Notes: generated from the letters alone by a model not told the origin. Shown: positions 25,258 through 34,160, counted from the first letter of the stretch. The stretch: 64,000 bases of DNA from Sphaerisporangium cinnabarinum (GCA_003052455.1 QAPD01000045.1:105574-169573), one strand, 5' to 3'. Numbers and translations are program-made.

Positions 25258-25758
25258 ATGAGAGCAGAACGGGGCGAGGCGCTCGACTTCGCCGACTGGT
25301 ACCGAGGTGCCTTCCCGACGGTGTGCCGCGCGCTGCGGCTGGCCGCCGGGAACGTCGCGCTCGGCGAGGAGGTCGCGGCGGAGGCGTTCGCCCGGGCCCT
25401 CGCGGACTGGCGCAAGGTCTCGCGCATGGAGTCCCCGGCGGGCTGGGTCTACGGCGTCGGGCTCAACGAGCTGCGGCACACGCGTCGTCGGCTCGTGCAC
25501 GAGAGGCGTTACCTCGCGCGGCACCGCGCTGAGAGCACCGGACCACCGCCCGACCCCGACGACGCGCTGTGGCGCGCCGTCGCGCGGCTCGCACCGCGTG
25601 CGCGGACCGCCGTCGCGCTGCGCTACGTCGCCGACCTGCCCGAGGCGGAGATCGCCGACCTCATGGGCGTCTCGCGCGGCACCGTCGCCGCGACCCTGTC
25701 GAGCGCGCGCAAGCAGCTCGCGCTCCAGCTCACCCCTGCCGAGAGGACCGTCCGATGA
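25258..25758 (+). CDS. RNA polymerase sigma-70-family (ECF-like) sigma factor
   Basis: A 166-aa sigma factor. Region 2 covers about residues 8-75 (FADWYRGAFPTVCRALRLAAGN, EEVAAEAFARALADWRKV, PAGWVYGVGLNELRHTRRR). Region 4 covers about 105-155 (RTAVALRYVADLPEAEIADL, then MGVSRGTVAATLSSARKQL with its HTH). It belongs to the SigE/SACE-type short factors. ATG 25258 follows GAGGGG. Its last codon overlaps the next gene (ATGA), whose product is probably its membrane partner. Confidence 0.9.
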   Translation: MRAERGEALDFADWYRGAFPTVCRALRLAAGNVALGEEVAAEAFARALADWRKVSRMESPAGWVYGVGLNELRHTRRRLVHERRYLARHRAESTGPPPDPDDALWRAVARLAPRARTAVALRYVADLPEAEIADLMGVSRGTVAATLSSARKQLALQLTPAERTVR

Positions 25759-26951
25759 ACTCCGACCTGCTCGACCACCTCGCCCACCTCGACGGCGCCG
25801 TACCCGTCCCCTCCCTCGCGCGGATCGAGGACCGCGCGCGCCAGATCCGCCGCGCTCGCGTCGCCCGGCGCGGCGTCGCCGCGGGAGGGCTCGCGGGGGC
25901 GATGACGATGGCGCTCGTGCTCCTTCCCGCCGTCGGCCCCGACGCGACGGGTGGTCGACCTGCGGTGTTCCTCGGCGTCGCGGCGGCGGCCGAGGGCGCG
26001 GACGCTCGGGACTGCCGCGCCGGGGAAGGGCTCTACCCGGACCGGACGAGCTGGGCGGGCGACTCGGCGGTCACCCGCGCCGTGGCGGTCCTCGACGGGG
26101 CGAGCGAGCCGGTGGTCGCTGCGGGTGCCTACGAGTTCCGGGGAGAGTGCCCGCCGGTGCGCCCCGTGGCGGTCCTCCTCGACGACGACCCGCAGGCGGG
26201 CGTCACCGTCTGGTCCGACGTCGCGGACCCGTACTCCGGGGAGGAGGGGCTGGTGACGGTCGCGGTGCGGGGCGCCGACGGCGCGCTGCTCGAACAGGCC
26301 GGGGGAGCGGTCCTCACCTGGGAGGTGGGCGGCACCCGCTGGCTCGCGGAGGGCAGCGGACTCACGAGCCACGAGCTCGTCGAGGTGCTGGACCGGTTGA
26401 CGTTCGGTGCCGACGGCGACGTCGACCCCGCGTCCGTGCCCGTCGGGCTCGCGTCGGTCGACCTCCCGCCGCGCACGGACGACGTCTCGGTGATCGAGTG
26501 GACGACCTTCTACGGGGATGTCGAGGAGGGGGGCGTGGCGCTCACCGTCACGGCAGCCCCGGTCGAGCCGGCCGAGGCCGTGGCCTCGCGGGCCGCGGAC
26601 GCGGTCGTGCTCGCCCGCGTCGGCGACGCCCGCGCCGTGTACCACGCGTTCGGCCCGCGCGGGGAGGAGGTGGCCGGGGTCCTGCAGTGGCGGTCCGGAG
26701 GCCTGACCTACCGGGTGCACGGTCCGGCCGACGTCGACCAGCTCGTCGCGCTCGCGAGAACCGTCCGCCACGTCGACCTCGCGGCCCCGGAGCTGGCGGG
26801 CGTCCCGACGGTCCTGGAGCGGTCGGGCAGCCCGACGGACGGCGCGACCGCGGGTGACACGCCCACGCCCGCACCCTCGAGCACGCCCGGATCGGCGGGG
26901 ACGCTCGATCCGCAGGGCGTGCCCGAGTCCCAGGACGGGACGGAGGGGTAG
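25755..26951 (+). CDS. Membrane-anchored protein paired with the sigma factor
   Basis: A 398-aa protein. It has a short N-terminal cytoplasmic domain (MNSDLLDHLAHLDGAVPVPS..ARIEDRARQIRRAR), one transmembrane helix (about 38-57, GVAAGGLAGAMTMALVLLPAV), a large extracytoplasmic region and a Thr/Pro/Ser-rich tail. Co-translation with the sigma gene (ATGA overlap) and this topology suggest an anti-sigma or sensor role. The cytoplasmic part lacks a clear zinc-binding anti-sigma motif (HxxxCxxC). I do not recognise the extracellular domain. It ends 12 bp from the convergent tetR. Confidence 0.8.
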   Translation: MNSDLLDHLAHLDGAVPVPSLARIEDRARQIRRARVARRGVAAGGLAGAMTMALVLLPAVGPDATGGRPAVFLGVAAAAEGADARDCRAGEGLYPDRTSWAGDSAVTRAVAVLDGASEPVVAAGAYEFRGECPPVRPVAVLLDDDPQAGVTVWSDVADPYSGEEGLVTVAVRGADGALLEQAGGAVLTWEVGGTRWLAEGSGLTSHELVEVLDRLTFGADGDVDPASVPVGLASVDLPPRTDDVSVIEWTTFYGDVEEGGVALTVTAAPVEPAEAVASRAADAVVLARVGDARAVYHAFGPRGEEVAGVLQWRSGGLTYRVHGPADVDQLVALARTVRHVDLAAPELAGVPTVLERSGSPTDGATAGDTPTPAPSSTPGSAGTLDPQGVPESQDGTEG

Positions 26952-26963
26952 CGGGAGCGATCC

Positions 26964-27731
26964 TCAGGCCAGGGCGTCGCGGACGGCGCGCGCGACGTCG
27001 TCCGCGACGCCCTGCGCGTCCGCGCCCGCGTCCACCACGGTCACGACGACGCGGCGTGCCGCGGGCGCGGCGTCTCCCGTGCCGCGGCGCTCGGCCGGTG
27101 CGGCGCCGTCCGGCGCGGCGTACCGGCCGACGGCGGCGCGGCGCAGGTCCGCGAACGCCTCCTCGAGCTGGGGGCGCAGGTCCTGCTCGGGGGAGCGCAG
27201 CCACCGGCGCAGGAGCGCGTTGTGCACCGCGACGACGGACGCCGCGAACGCGATGGACGCCGTCGAGCGACGCTCGTCCGGCGGGAGCGCGTCGCGCAGG
27301 TAGGCCGTGAACGCGCGCTCGTAGCGGTGGGTCGTGACGAGCTCGCGGTCGCGCAGGGCGGGCACCCGCTGGAGCAGCTGCCAGCGGGCCAGGGACGTCT
27401 CGCGCTGCCCGACGTGGTGGTCGAACACCAGCCGCGCCGCGCGGCACACCTCGAGGTACGGGTCGACCGTCGGGTCGGGCGTGAGGTGACCCTCGGCGTC
27501 GGGCACGGGCCGCGTCGCGGCGAGCATGACGACGACCTCGTCGAGCAGGAGCTCGTGGTCCGCGAAGACCACGTCCTCCTTGGACCCGTAGCGGCGGAAG
27601 AAGGTGGCGCGGCTGACCTGGGCGGCGTCGGCGATCTCCTCGACGGTCGTCTGCTCGTACCCCTTGCGGGTGAAGAGCTCGATCGCTGCGTCGACGGCCT
27701 GGGCATGGGTGCGGCTGCGGACGTCGGTCAT
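26964..27731 (-). CDS. TetR-family transcriptional regulator
   Basis: A 255-aa TetR protein. The N-terminal HTH is clear (AVDAAIELFTRKGYEQTTVE, then EIADAAQVSRATFFRRYGSKEDVV), followed by a ligand domain and an extra alanine-rich tail. ATG 27731 is supported by TACCGT ending 7 nt before it (leaderless). A 5-4-5 palindrome overlaps that -10, so autorepression is likely. It is divergent from the MOSC gene 84 bp away, which may be its target. Confidence 0.9.
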   Translation of the reverse strand: MTDVRSRTHAQAVDAAIELFTRKGYEQTTVEEIADAAQVSRATFFRRYGSKEDVVFADHELLLDEVVVMLAATRPVPDAEGHLTPDPTVDPYLEVCRAARLVFDHHVGQRETSLARWQLLQRVPALRDRELVTTHRYERAFTAYLRDALPPDERRSTASIAFAASVVAVHNALLRRWLRSPEQDLRPQLEEAFADLRRAAVGRYAAPDGAAPAERRGTGDAAPAARRVVVTVVDAGADAQGVADDVARAVRDALA

Positions 27732-27738
27732 GCACCGG

Positions 27739-27754
27739 ACGGTACACCGGTACC
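27739..27754 (-). promoter_or_regulatory. Promoter -10 with overlapping TetR-type operator
   Basis: TACCGT (27744-27739, minus) is the -10 of the tetR gene. The palindrome GGTAC-ACCG-GTACC (27741-27754) overlaps it and lies between tetR and the MOSC gene. Confidence 0.55.
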
Positions 27755-27815
27755 CGGCGCTCGCCCGGCCCGGGGGCGGTGGCCCGGGGGCGCCGCCGGG
27801 TGCGAGGCTGGGGTC

Positions 27816-28277
27816 ATGCCGGACCCGCCTCGCGTGCACGCGATCCACGTCGCGAAGGCCCGTCGGCTGCCGACGCGGGTCGTCGCGTCGGTCGAGGCCG
27901 AGGAGGGCAGGGGCCTCGTCGGCGACCGGTACCACGGGTCGAAGCACCGGCACGTGACGATCCAGACGCTCACCGACCTCGCGGCCGCCTCCGCGGACCT
28001 CGGGCACGAGTTCGACCCCGGTCTCACGCGGCGCAACGTCACGCTCACCCACGGCGACCTGCCCACGAAGCCCGGCTCGTTCCTGCGGATCGGGGACGTC
28101 GAGCTCCAGGTGCTGCGGATCGCCGCGCCGTGCCGGCTGCTCGACGACTGGATCGCGCCCGGGGCGATGCGCGCGATGCACGCGCGGGGCGGCGTCGTGT
28201 GCCGTCTGCTGTCGTCCGGCACGGTCCGGGCGGGCGACGTCGTGGTGTGGGACGAGGCGGCCGCCGACGGGCCGTGA
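27816..28277 (+). CDS. MOSC-domain protein
   Basis: A 153-aa stand-alone MOSC domain. Visible features are the GRGLVGDRYHGSKHRHVTIQ segment, TRRNVTLTHGDL, and the conserved cysteine in LRIAAPCRLLDDWI that binds sulfur or molybdenum cofactor in relatives. It probably takes part in molybdopterin-linked sulfur transfer or detoxification of N-hydroxylated compounds; the substrate is unknown. ATG 27816 is the natural start, with only a weak upstream signal. It is probably under the divergent TetR. Confidence 0.85.
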   Translation: MPDPPRVHAIHVAKARRLPTRVVASVEAEEGRGLVGDRYHGSKHRHVTIQTLTDLAAASADLGHEFDPGLTRRNVTLTHGDLPTKPGSFLRIGDVELQVLRIAAPCRLLDDWIAPGAMRAMHARGGVVCRLLSSGTVRAGDVVVWDEAAADGP

Positions 28278-28400
28278 GCCCCGGGGCAGCCTCCGGTCCG
28301 ACGGTGGCCGGGCGCGTGCCGTCGGCAGCGGCGCCCGTGCTTCGACGGTAGACCCGGGACGGCCCCCGCGTCGACGGCCGGGGCGGGTGAGACGACGGCC

Positions 28401-28433
28401 GTCCACAGGCCCGGAGGTCGTCCACAAACCCGG
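28401..28433 (+). repeat. Direct repeat upstream of the RNA-repair operon
   Basis: GTCCACAGGCCCGG (28401-28414) and GTCCACAAACCCGG (28420-28433) match at 12 of 14 positions and are 19 bp apart. They lie about 35-70 bp before the hen1 start, where a regulator could bind. TCCACA resembles a DnaA-box core but the box is incomplete. Confidence 0.5.
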
Positions 28434-28468
28434 TGCCGTGGCCCCCGCCGGGTGGCACCATGGCGGCC

Positions 28469-29989
28469 ATGCTCGTGACCCTCGCCGCGACGGCGTCCCC
28501 CGGGACGCTCGACGACGCCACCGACCTCGGCTTCCTGCTGCACAAGCACCCGGACCGGGCGCAGGTGTTCGACCTTCCCGTCGGCCGCGCGCACGTCTTC
28601 TACCCCGAGGCGACGGCGGAGCGGTGCGAGGCCGCGCTCCTGCTCGAGGTCGACCCGGTGGGGATCGTGCGGAACAAGCGGTTCGGCGGCGGCGACGCGT
28701 TCGCGCTCGCGCAGTACGTGAACGACCGCCCGTACGCCGCGTCGTCGATGGTCGCGGTCGCGCTCGGCAAGGTGTTCGCGACGGCGATGAGCGGCCGGTG
28801 CGACGCACGACCGGCGCTCGCGGACGCCCCGATCCCGCTCGACGTGCACGTGCCGTCCCTCCCGTGCCGCGGCGGTGCGGACCTCGCACGCCGGCTGTTC
28901 GAGCCGCTGGGCTGGAGCGTCACGGCGACGGCGGAGCCGCTCGACCCGACGGTGCCGGCGTGGGGCGCGTCGCGCTACGTCGACCTGCGCCTGCGCGGCA
29001 CCCGTCGGCTCGCGGACGCGCTCGCGCAGCTCTACGTGCTGCTGCCCGTGCTCGACGACGCGAAGCACTACTGGGTCTCGACCGACGAGGTGGACAAGCT
29101 CGTGCGCGCGGGCGGCGGCTGGCTCGCGGACCACCCGGAGCGTGCGCAGATCCTGCGCCGCTACCTCGCGCACCAGCGCCGCTACGTCGAGGACGCCACC
29201 GCGCGTCTCGCCGCGCTCGACGGGGACGTCCCCGAGGAGGACGCCGCACCCGCCGCCGGCACGCCGGCCGGCGCCGTCACGGCGGGTGACGCCGAGGGCA
29301 CGCCGGAGCCGCCGCTCGCGCGGCAGCGGGCCGACGCGGTGCTCGCCGCCCTGCACGATGCCGGGGCACGGACCGTCGTCGACCTCGGGTGCGGCGAGGG
29401 CGCGCTCCTGCGTCGCCTCGCCGCGGACCGGACCTTCACGCGCGTGCTCGGTACGGACGTGTCGGCGCGCGAGCTCGAGCGGGCGGCGGCGCGCCTGCGC
29501 CTGCACGAGGCGAGCGACGCGGAGCGCGAGCGGGTGCGGCTCGTGCAGTCGTCGCTCACGTACGTCGACGACCGCGTGGCGGGGTTCGACGCCGCGGTGC
29601 TCATGGAGGTCGTGGAGCACGTCGACCCGTCGCGCCTCGACGCGCTCACGGCCGCGGTGCTGGGCCATGCCCGGCCGCGGACCGTCGTCGTGACGACGCC
29701 GAACGCCGAGTACAACGTCCACTACCCGAACCTGCTGGACGGGCCCGCGGGCGGGCGCGTGCGCCACCCCGACCACCGGTTCGAGTGGACGCGCGCGGAG
29801 CTGCGCGCGTGGGCGGCCGCCGCGGCGGAGCGCTACGGGTACGCGGTCGAGCTGCGCGATGTCGGCCCCCTCGCCCCCGACGTCGGGGCGCCCACCCAGA
29901 TGGCGGTGCTGACCCTCGTCGGGGACGCGGCGTCGCTCGACGCCGCGCCGGCCCCGGCCGCGGCACGCACCACGGAGGAGACCCGATGA
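28469..29989 (+). CDS. hen1: 3'-terminal RNA ribose 2'-O-methyltransferase Hen1
   Basis: A 506-aa bacterial Hen1. The N-terminal half (about 1-250, MLVTLAATASPGTLDDATDL, FLLHKHPDRAQVFDL, RNKRFGGGDAFALAQYVNDR) is the domain that activates the partner ligase. The C-terminal half is a SAM methyltransferase with DLGCGEGALLRRLA and the metal-binding Glu380-x-x-Glu383-His384 (MEVVEHVD). It marks the 3' end of cleaved RNA so that repair prevents re-cleavage. ATG 28469 matches family starts (MLxTL); ATG 28460 adds three residues. The stop overlaps the pnkp start (ATGA). Confidence 0.95.
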   Translation: MLVTLAATASPGTLDDATDLGFLLHKHPDRAQVFDLPVGRAHVFYPEATAERCEAALLLEVDPVGIVRNKRFGGGDAFALAQYVNDRPYAASSMVAVALGKVFATAMSGRCDARPALADAPIPLDVHVPSLPCRGGADLARRLFEPLGWSVTATAEPLDPTVPAWGASRYVDLRLRGTRRLADALAQLYVLLPVLDDAKHYWVSTDEVDKLVRAGGGWLADHPERAQILRRYLAHQRRYVEDATARLAALDGDVPEEDAAPAAGTPAGAVTAGDAEGTPEPPLARQRADAVLAALHDAGARTVVDLGCGEGALLRRLAADRTFTRVLGTDVSARELERAAARLRLHEASDAERERVRLVQSSLTYVDDRVAGFDAAVLMEVVEHVDPSRLDALTAAVLGHARPRTVVVTTPNAEYNVHYPNLLDGPAGGRVRHPDHRFEWTRAELRAWAAAAAERYGYAVELRDVGPLAPDVGAPTQMAVLTLVGDAASLDAAPAPAAARTTEETR

Positions 29990-32760
29990 CCGGGCAGGCG
30001 ACCGAGAGCGCGAGCCCGACCACGGGCGCGACGCCGACCGCGAGCCCGACCACGACCGCGACCCCGACCACGACCGCGACCCCGACCACGACGCGCGAGC
30101 TGCGCGTGCCCGCGTCGAGCCTCGTGGTGCTCGTCGGCGTGTCCGGCTCGGGGAAGTCGACCTTCGCGCGCGAGCACTTCGGGCCGTACGAGACGGTGTC
30201 GTCGGACGTGTGCCGCGGGCTCGTGTCGAACGACGAGAACGACCAGGGGGCCACGCGGGCGGCGTTCGAGGTCCTGGAGACCATCGTGTCCCAGCGGCTG
30301 GAGGCGAACCTGCTCACGGTCGTCGACGCGACGAACGTGCAGCGCGAGGCCCGCGGGTCGCTCGTCGCGCTCGCCCGCGCGCACGACGTCCTGCCCGTCG
30401 CGATCGTCCTCGACGTGCCGGAGAAGGTGGCCGTGGAGCGGAACGCGGCGCGGGCGGACCGCGGGTTCGGCGCGCACGTCGTGAAGCGCCAGCGCGCGGC
30501 GCTGCGGTCGTCGCTGAAGAGCCTCCAGCGCGAGGGCTTCCGCACCGTGCACGTGCTGCGCGGGGCGGACGAGGTGGCGGCGGCGCGCATCGTGCGCACG
30601 CCCCTGCTCACCGACCGTCGCGACGAGCACGGTCCGTTCGACGCGATCGGCGACGTGCACGGCTGCCTCGACGAGCTGGTGACGCTGCTCGGGGCGCTCG
30701 GCTACGCCGTCGTGCGCGACGACGCCGGCCGGCCCGTCGACGCCGCGCACCCCGAGGGCCGACGCGCGATCTTCCTCGGCGACCTCGTCGACCGCGGGCC
30801 CGACTCCCCCGGCGTGCTGCGGCTCGCGATGGGCATGGTCCGTGCGGGGCACGCGCTCGCCGTGCCGGGCAACCACGAGCACAAGCTCGTGCGGGCGCTC
30901 GGCGGGCGCGACGTGAAGGTCTCCCACGGCCTCGAGACGACGCTCGCCCAGCTCGCCGAGGAGCCGGAGGAGTTCCGGCGCGAGGTCGAGGCGTTCTGCC
31001 GCGACCTCGTGTCCCACCTCGTGCTGGACGACGGCCGCCTCGTGGTCGCGCACGCCGGGCTCAAGGAGTCCTACCAGGGCCGCGCGTCGGGCCGCGTGCG
31101 CAGCTTCGCGCTGTACGGCGACACGACCGGCGAGACCGACGAGTTCGGCCTGCCCGTGCGCTACCCGTGGGCCGACGACTACCGCGGCCGCGCCACGGTC
31201 CTCTACGGGCACACGCCCACTCCCGAGGCCGAGTGGGTCAACAACACGATCTGCCTCGACACCGGGTGCGTCTTCGGCGGGAAGCTGTCCGCGCTGCGCT
31301 ACCCGGAGAAGAAGGTCGTGCAGGTGCCGGCCGCGCGCGAGTACTACGCGCCGGCGCGCCCGTTCCTGCCCGACGGCGCGGCCGGTCCCGGAGCGCCCGC
31401 GCGCGCGGACGACCTGCTGAGCGTCACGGACGTGCTCGGCCGCCGCGGCGTCGAGACGGCGACGCACGGGCGCGTGACCGTGAGCGAGGAGCAGGCGGCG
31501 GGGGCGCTCGAGGTGATGAGCCGGTTCGCCGTCGACCCGCGCCTGCTGCTCCACCTGCCGCCGACGATGAGCCCGGTCGCGACCTCGACGCTGCCCGGCC
31601 TGCTCGAGCACCCGGACGGCGCGTTCGCCGCGTACGCGCGCGACGGCGTCGACCGCGTGGTGTGCGAGGAGAAGCACATGGGGTCGCGCGCCGTCCTGCT
31701 CGTCGCGCGCGACTCGGGGCCGGGCGGCTCCCGCGTCGTCGCCGAGCGGTTCGGGATCGAGGCGCCGGGCGTCGTCCACACCCGCACCGGGCGGTCGTTC
31801 CTCGACGGCCCGACGACGGAGCTCCTCCTCGCGCGGGTCGCCGCGGCCCTGGAGGCGGCCGGGACGTGGGACGCGCTCGGTGCCGACTGGGTCCTGCTCG
31901 ACGCCGAGGTGCTGCCGTGGTCGCTCAAGGCCGACCAGCTCCTGCGCGACCAGTACGCGAGCGTCGGCGCGGCCGCGCGCGCCGTCATGCCCGCGGCGCT
32001 CGCGGCCCTCGCCGCGGCCGAGGCGCGGGGCGTCGACGTGGGCGACCTCCGTCGTCGGACGGCGCGGCGCGCGACCGACGCCGAGCTCTTCGTCGAGGCG
32101 TACCGGCGCTACCGCTGGGACACGGGCGCGGCCGGTGCTGCGGGCACGGGCCCGGTCGGTGACGGTGCGGGCGGCGACCAGCTGCGAGGCGTCCAGGTCG
32201 CCCCGTTCCAGGTGCTCGCGAGCGGGACGGCCGGGAGGCCGGGCTCGCCGGAGGTCACGGGGGCGACGTACGCCGACCGCGACCACCTGTGGCACCTCGG
32301 CGTCGCGGACGCGCTCGTCGCGGCGGACCCGGCGCTGTTCCGGGCGACGCGGCGCGTGGTCGTCGACCTCGCCGACGACGCGTCGCGCGCCGAGGGCACG
32401 ACGTGGTGGGAGGAGCTGACGGCGGCCGGAGGAGAAGGGATGGTCGTCAAGCCGCTCGCCAACCTCGTGCGGCGACGCGGGGCGCCGGGCAAGGGCGGCG
32501 GGCTCGTCCAGCCGGGCCTCAAGGTCCGCGGTCGGGAGTACCTGCGCATCATCTACGGCCCCGAGTACACCGAGGAGCGCAACCTCGAGCGCCTGCGCGA
32601 GCGGTCGCTGGGACGCAAGCGCTCGCTCGCGCTGCGCGAGTACGCGCTCGGTCTGGAGGCGCTCGACCGGGTCGCGCGCGGCGAGCCGACCTGGCGCGTC
32701 CACGAGCCGGTGTTCGCGGTGCTGGCGCTGGAGTCGGAGCCGGTCGACCCGCGGCTCTGA
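29986..32760 (+). CDS. pnkp: Polynucleotide kinase-phosphatase-ligase Pnkp
   Basis: A 924-aa RNA end-healing and sealing enzyme. The N-terminal 5'-kinase has Walker A GVSGSGKST (51-59). The central metallophosphoesterase has GDVHGC (222-227), GDLVDRGPDS and GNHEHK. The C-terminal adenylyltransferase carries the lysine nucleophile Lys563 (EEKHMGSR), with later ligase motifs LDAEVLPWS, GMVVKPL and QPGLKVRGREYLRI. It forms the Pnkp-Hen1 RNA-repair complex with the coupled upstream gene. Residues 8-36 are a Thr/Pro/Ala repeat, coded by tandem GACCACGACC-type units near 30043-30094; this tail is not part of the family core. Confidence 0.95.
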   Translation: MTGQATESASPTTGATPTASPTTTATPTTTATPTTTRELRVPASSLVVLVGVSGSGKSTFAREHFGPYETVSSDVCRGLVSNDENDQGATRAAFEVLETIVSQRLEANLLTVVDATNVQREARGSLVALARAHDVLPVAIVLDVPEKVAVERNAARADRGFGAHVVKRQRAALRSSLKSLQREGFRTVHVLRGADEVAAARIVRTPLLTDRRDEHGPFDAIGDVHGCLDELVTLLGALGYAVVRDDAGRPVDAAHPEGRRAIFLGDLVDRGPDSPGVLRLAMGMVRAGHALAVPGNHEHKLVRALGGRDVKVSHGLETTLAQLAEEPEEFRREVEAFCRDLVSHLVLDDGRLVVAHAGLKESYQGRASGRVRSFALYGDTTGETDEFGLPVRYPWADDYRGRATVLYGHTPTPEAEWVNNTICLDTGCVFGGKLSALRYPEKKVVQVPAAREYYAPARPFLPDGAAGPGAPARADDLLSVTDVLGRRGVETATHGRVTVSEEQAAGALEVMSRFAVDPRLLLHLPPTMSPVATSTLPGLLEHPDGAFAAYARDGVDRVVCEEKHMGSRAVLLVARDSGPGGSRVVAERFGIEAPGVVHTRTGRSFLDGPTTELLLARVAAALEAAGTWDALGADWVLLDAEVLPWSLKADQLLRDQYASVGAAARAVMPAALAALAAAEARGVDVGDLRRRTARRATDAELFVEAYRRYRWDTGAAGAAGTGPVGDGAGGDQLRGVQVAPFQVLASGTAGRPGSPEVTGATYADRDHLWHLGVADALVAADPALFRATRRVVVDLADDASRAEGTTWWEELTAAGGEGMVVKPLANLVRRRGAPGKGGGLVQPGLKVRGREYLRIIYGPEYTEERNLERLRERSLGRKRSLALREYALGLEALDRVARGEPTWRVHEPVFAVLALESEPVDPRL

Positions 32761-32769
32761 GTCGGGTCA

Positions 32770-32791
32770 CCCCGCGGCGGGCGCCGCGGGG
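32770..32791. terminator. Hairpin terminator after the RNA-repair operon
   Basis: CCCCGCGGC (32770-32778) and GCCGCGGGG (32783-32791) form a perfect 9-bp stem with a 4-nt loop, 10 bp after the pnkp stop. It faces a convergent small gene. Confidence 0.6.
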
Positions 32792-32802
32792 GCCGGGGTG
32801 GG

Positions 32803-33063
32803 TCAGCCGCCGAGGAACGCCTTCATCGCGAGGGTCGCGAAGAGCACGGCGCCCGCGGCCACGGCCAGCGCGACGACCCAGCCGTTCGCCCGCTCGACCG
32901 GGGGGACGGCGGGCCGACGCGCGGGGGCGGCGCCCCGGCGTCGGGCACGGGACGCGCGGCGCGCGGTGAAGCGCAGGCCGCGCGCGGCCGCGTGGGTGGA
33001 CGGCTGCTCGGGTGAGCCGTCGTGGGCGGGGAACGCGGTGTCCCGGGCGGGGGTGGGGGTCAC
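32803..33063 (-). CDS. Small tail-anchored membrane protein
   Basis: An 86-aa protein that I do not recognise. A basic, disordered N-terminal region (FTARRASRARRRGAAPARRP) is followed by a single C-terminal transmembrane helix (about 62-84, NGWVVALAVAAGAVLFATLA). GTG 33063 is chosen because CCGGAGG precedes it; the frame is open 54 codons further upstream without a signal. Confidence 0.6.
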   Translation of the reverse strand: MTPTPARDTAFPAHDGSPEQPSTHAAARGLRFTARRASRARRRGAAPARRPAVPPVERANGWVVALAVAAGAVLFATLAMKAFLGG

Positions 33064-33240
33064 GGTGCGCCTCCGGAGGTTGGCCGGCGCCGCTGACCGG
33101 CGCCGTGCGGCCAGTCTTCCCCGCGGCGCACCGCGGGCGCGTCGCCCGTCCGGTGGATACTGCGGTCCACCGGGGTGCGACCTCCGGATGACGCGCGCGT
33201 GCTCCTCGTGGCCCGGTGGGTGCACCCCGCCGCACGACGG

Positions 33241-33528
33241 TCAGCGCGGCGCGTTCTCCTGGTACCGGGGCCGGCCGCCCCGGGCGGCGCGCTGGAGGTA
33301 GCGGACCTCGCGCAGCGCGACGGCGGCCGCGACCACCAGGGGGACCCACGCCCAGACGCGGCCGCGCAGCACGAGCACGAGGCACACGACCGCGACGACG
33401 ATCCCGCCGAGCACGGTCGCGACGCTCGCCCAGCGCACGCCGGTCCGGACGTCGTCGGCGCGCTGCCACCAGCGGCGCAGCCGCTCGCCGAGGCCGCGAC
33501 GAGGTGCCGGCCCCGGTCCGACGCTCAT
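33241..33528 (-). CDS. Small membrane protein downstream of tetR
   Basis: A 95-aa protein with two adjacent hydrophobic helices (about 31-50 WASVATVLGGIVVAVVCLVLVL and 55-70 AWVPLVVAAAVAL). It has a basic N-terminus (RRGLGERLRRWWQRADDVR) and a basic tail. ATG 33528 overlaps the tetR stop by ATGA, so it is translated together with the regulator. The family is not recognised. Confidence 0.75.
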   Translation of the reverse strand: MSVGPGPAPRRGLGERLRRWWQRADDVRTGVRWASVATVLGGIVVAVVCLVLVLRGRVWAWVPLVVAAAVALREVRYLQRAARGGRPRYQENAPR

Positions 33529-34160
33529 GCGCGGGCCTCGCGCGTGAGGGCGACGCCCTCGATGCTGCGGACGGCCATGCGGAGCGCGTCGGCGCGCGAG
33601 ATCTCGCCGTCGTCGGCCATGGACCACGCGTTGAACAGCATCCACCACAGCGTGCGGACGATCCACGCCACGCTGAGCTGGTCGTCGACGACACCGGCCT
33701 CCTGCCCGCGGCGCAGCAGCTCGCGCACCGGCTCCTCGGCCCGCTCGGCCTCGGCCCAGAACGCGGACTCGGCGTCGGCGAGCTCGGTGAACAGCACCAT
33801 GTACCAGGGGCCGAGGTCGAAGTACTCGAAGGCGAGGCGGCGCAGCGCGGACGCCGGGGGCCCGTCGTCGAGCCGGGCGGCGGCGATCGCCGCGCGCGTG
33901 CGCTCGACGGTCTCGGCGCCGATCGCCTCGACGAGGTCGGCGCGCTCGGGGAAGTAGCGGTGGAGCGTCGTGCGGCCCACCTGGGCGGCCTGCGCGACGT
34001 CGGCGAGCGACGCGGACTTGTCCGTGCTGAGCACGGAGACCGCCGCGTCGAGGATCGCGCGCCGGGTGCGGGTGCGGGTGCCGCTCGGGGGCGGCGCGTC
34101 GGGAGCCGCTCGGGAGGGCGTGGCCGCAGGGGTGTCCCGCGCGCTCGTTCGTGCCGTCAC
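33525..34160 (-). CDS. TetR-family regulator of the adjacent ABC exporter
   Basis: A 211-aa TetR protein. A ~28-residue disordered tail precedes the HTH (RRAILDAAVSVLSTDKSASL, then ADVAQAAQVGRTTLHRYFPERADLVE). The ligand domain has the WYMVLFTELADAESAFWAEAE helix. GTG 34160 is chosen because TATCGT (34173-34168) ends 7 nt before it, and because the longer frame would start inside an operator palindrome at 34226. It is divergent from an ABC exporter whose promoter carries two matching palindromes, so it probably represses that gene in the absence of its ligand. Confidence 0.9.
   Translation of the reverse strand: MTARTSARDTPAATPSRAAPDAPPPSGTRTRTRRAILDAAVSVLSTDKSASLADVAQAAQVGRTTLHRYFPERADLVEAIGAETVERTRAAIAAARLDDGPPASALRRLAFEYFDLGPWYMVLFTELADAESAFWAEAERAEEPVRELLRRGQEAGVVDDQLSVAWIVRTLWWMLFNAWSMADDGEISRADALRMAVRSIEGVALTREARA

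Noticed and set aside
28401..28433. DnaA boxes or an origin at the TCCACA repeats
   Set aside because: Only the TCCACA core matches. The first bases of the 9-mer are wrong, there are just two copies, and no dnaA/dnaN genes are near.
30043..30094. A short CRISPR-like repeat in pnkp
   Set aside because: The repeat is in frame, has no spacers and encodes a T/P/A-rich tail; it is a coding microsatellite.
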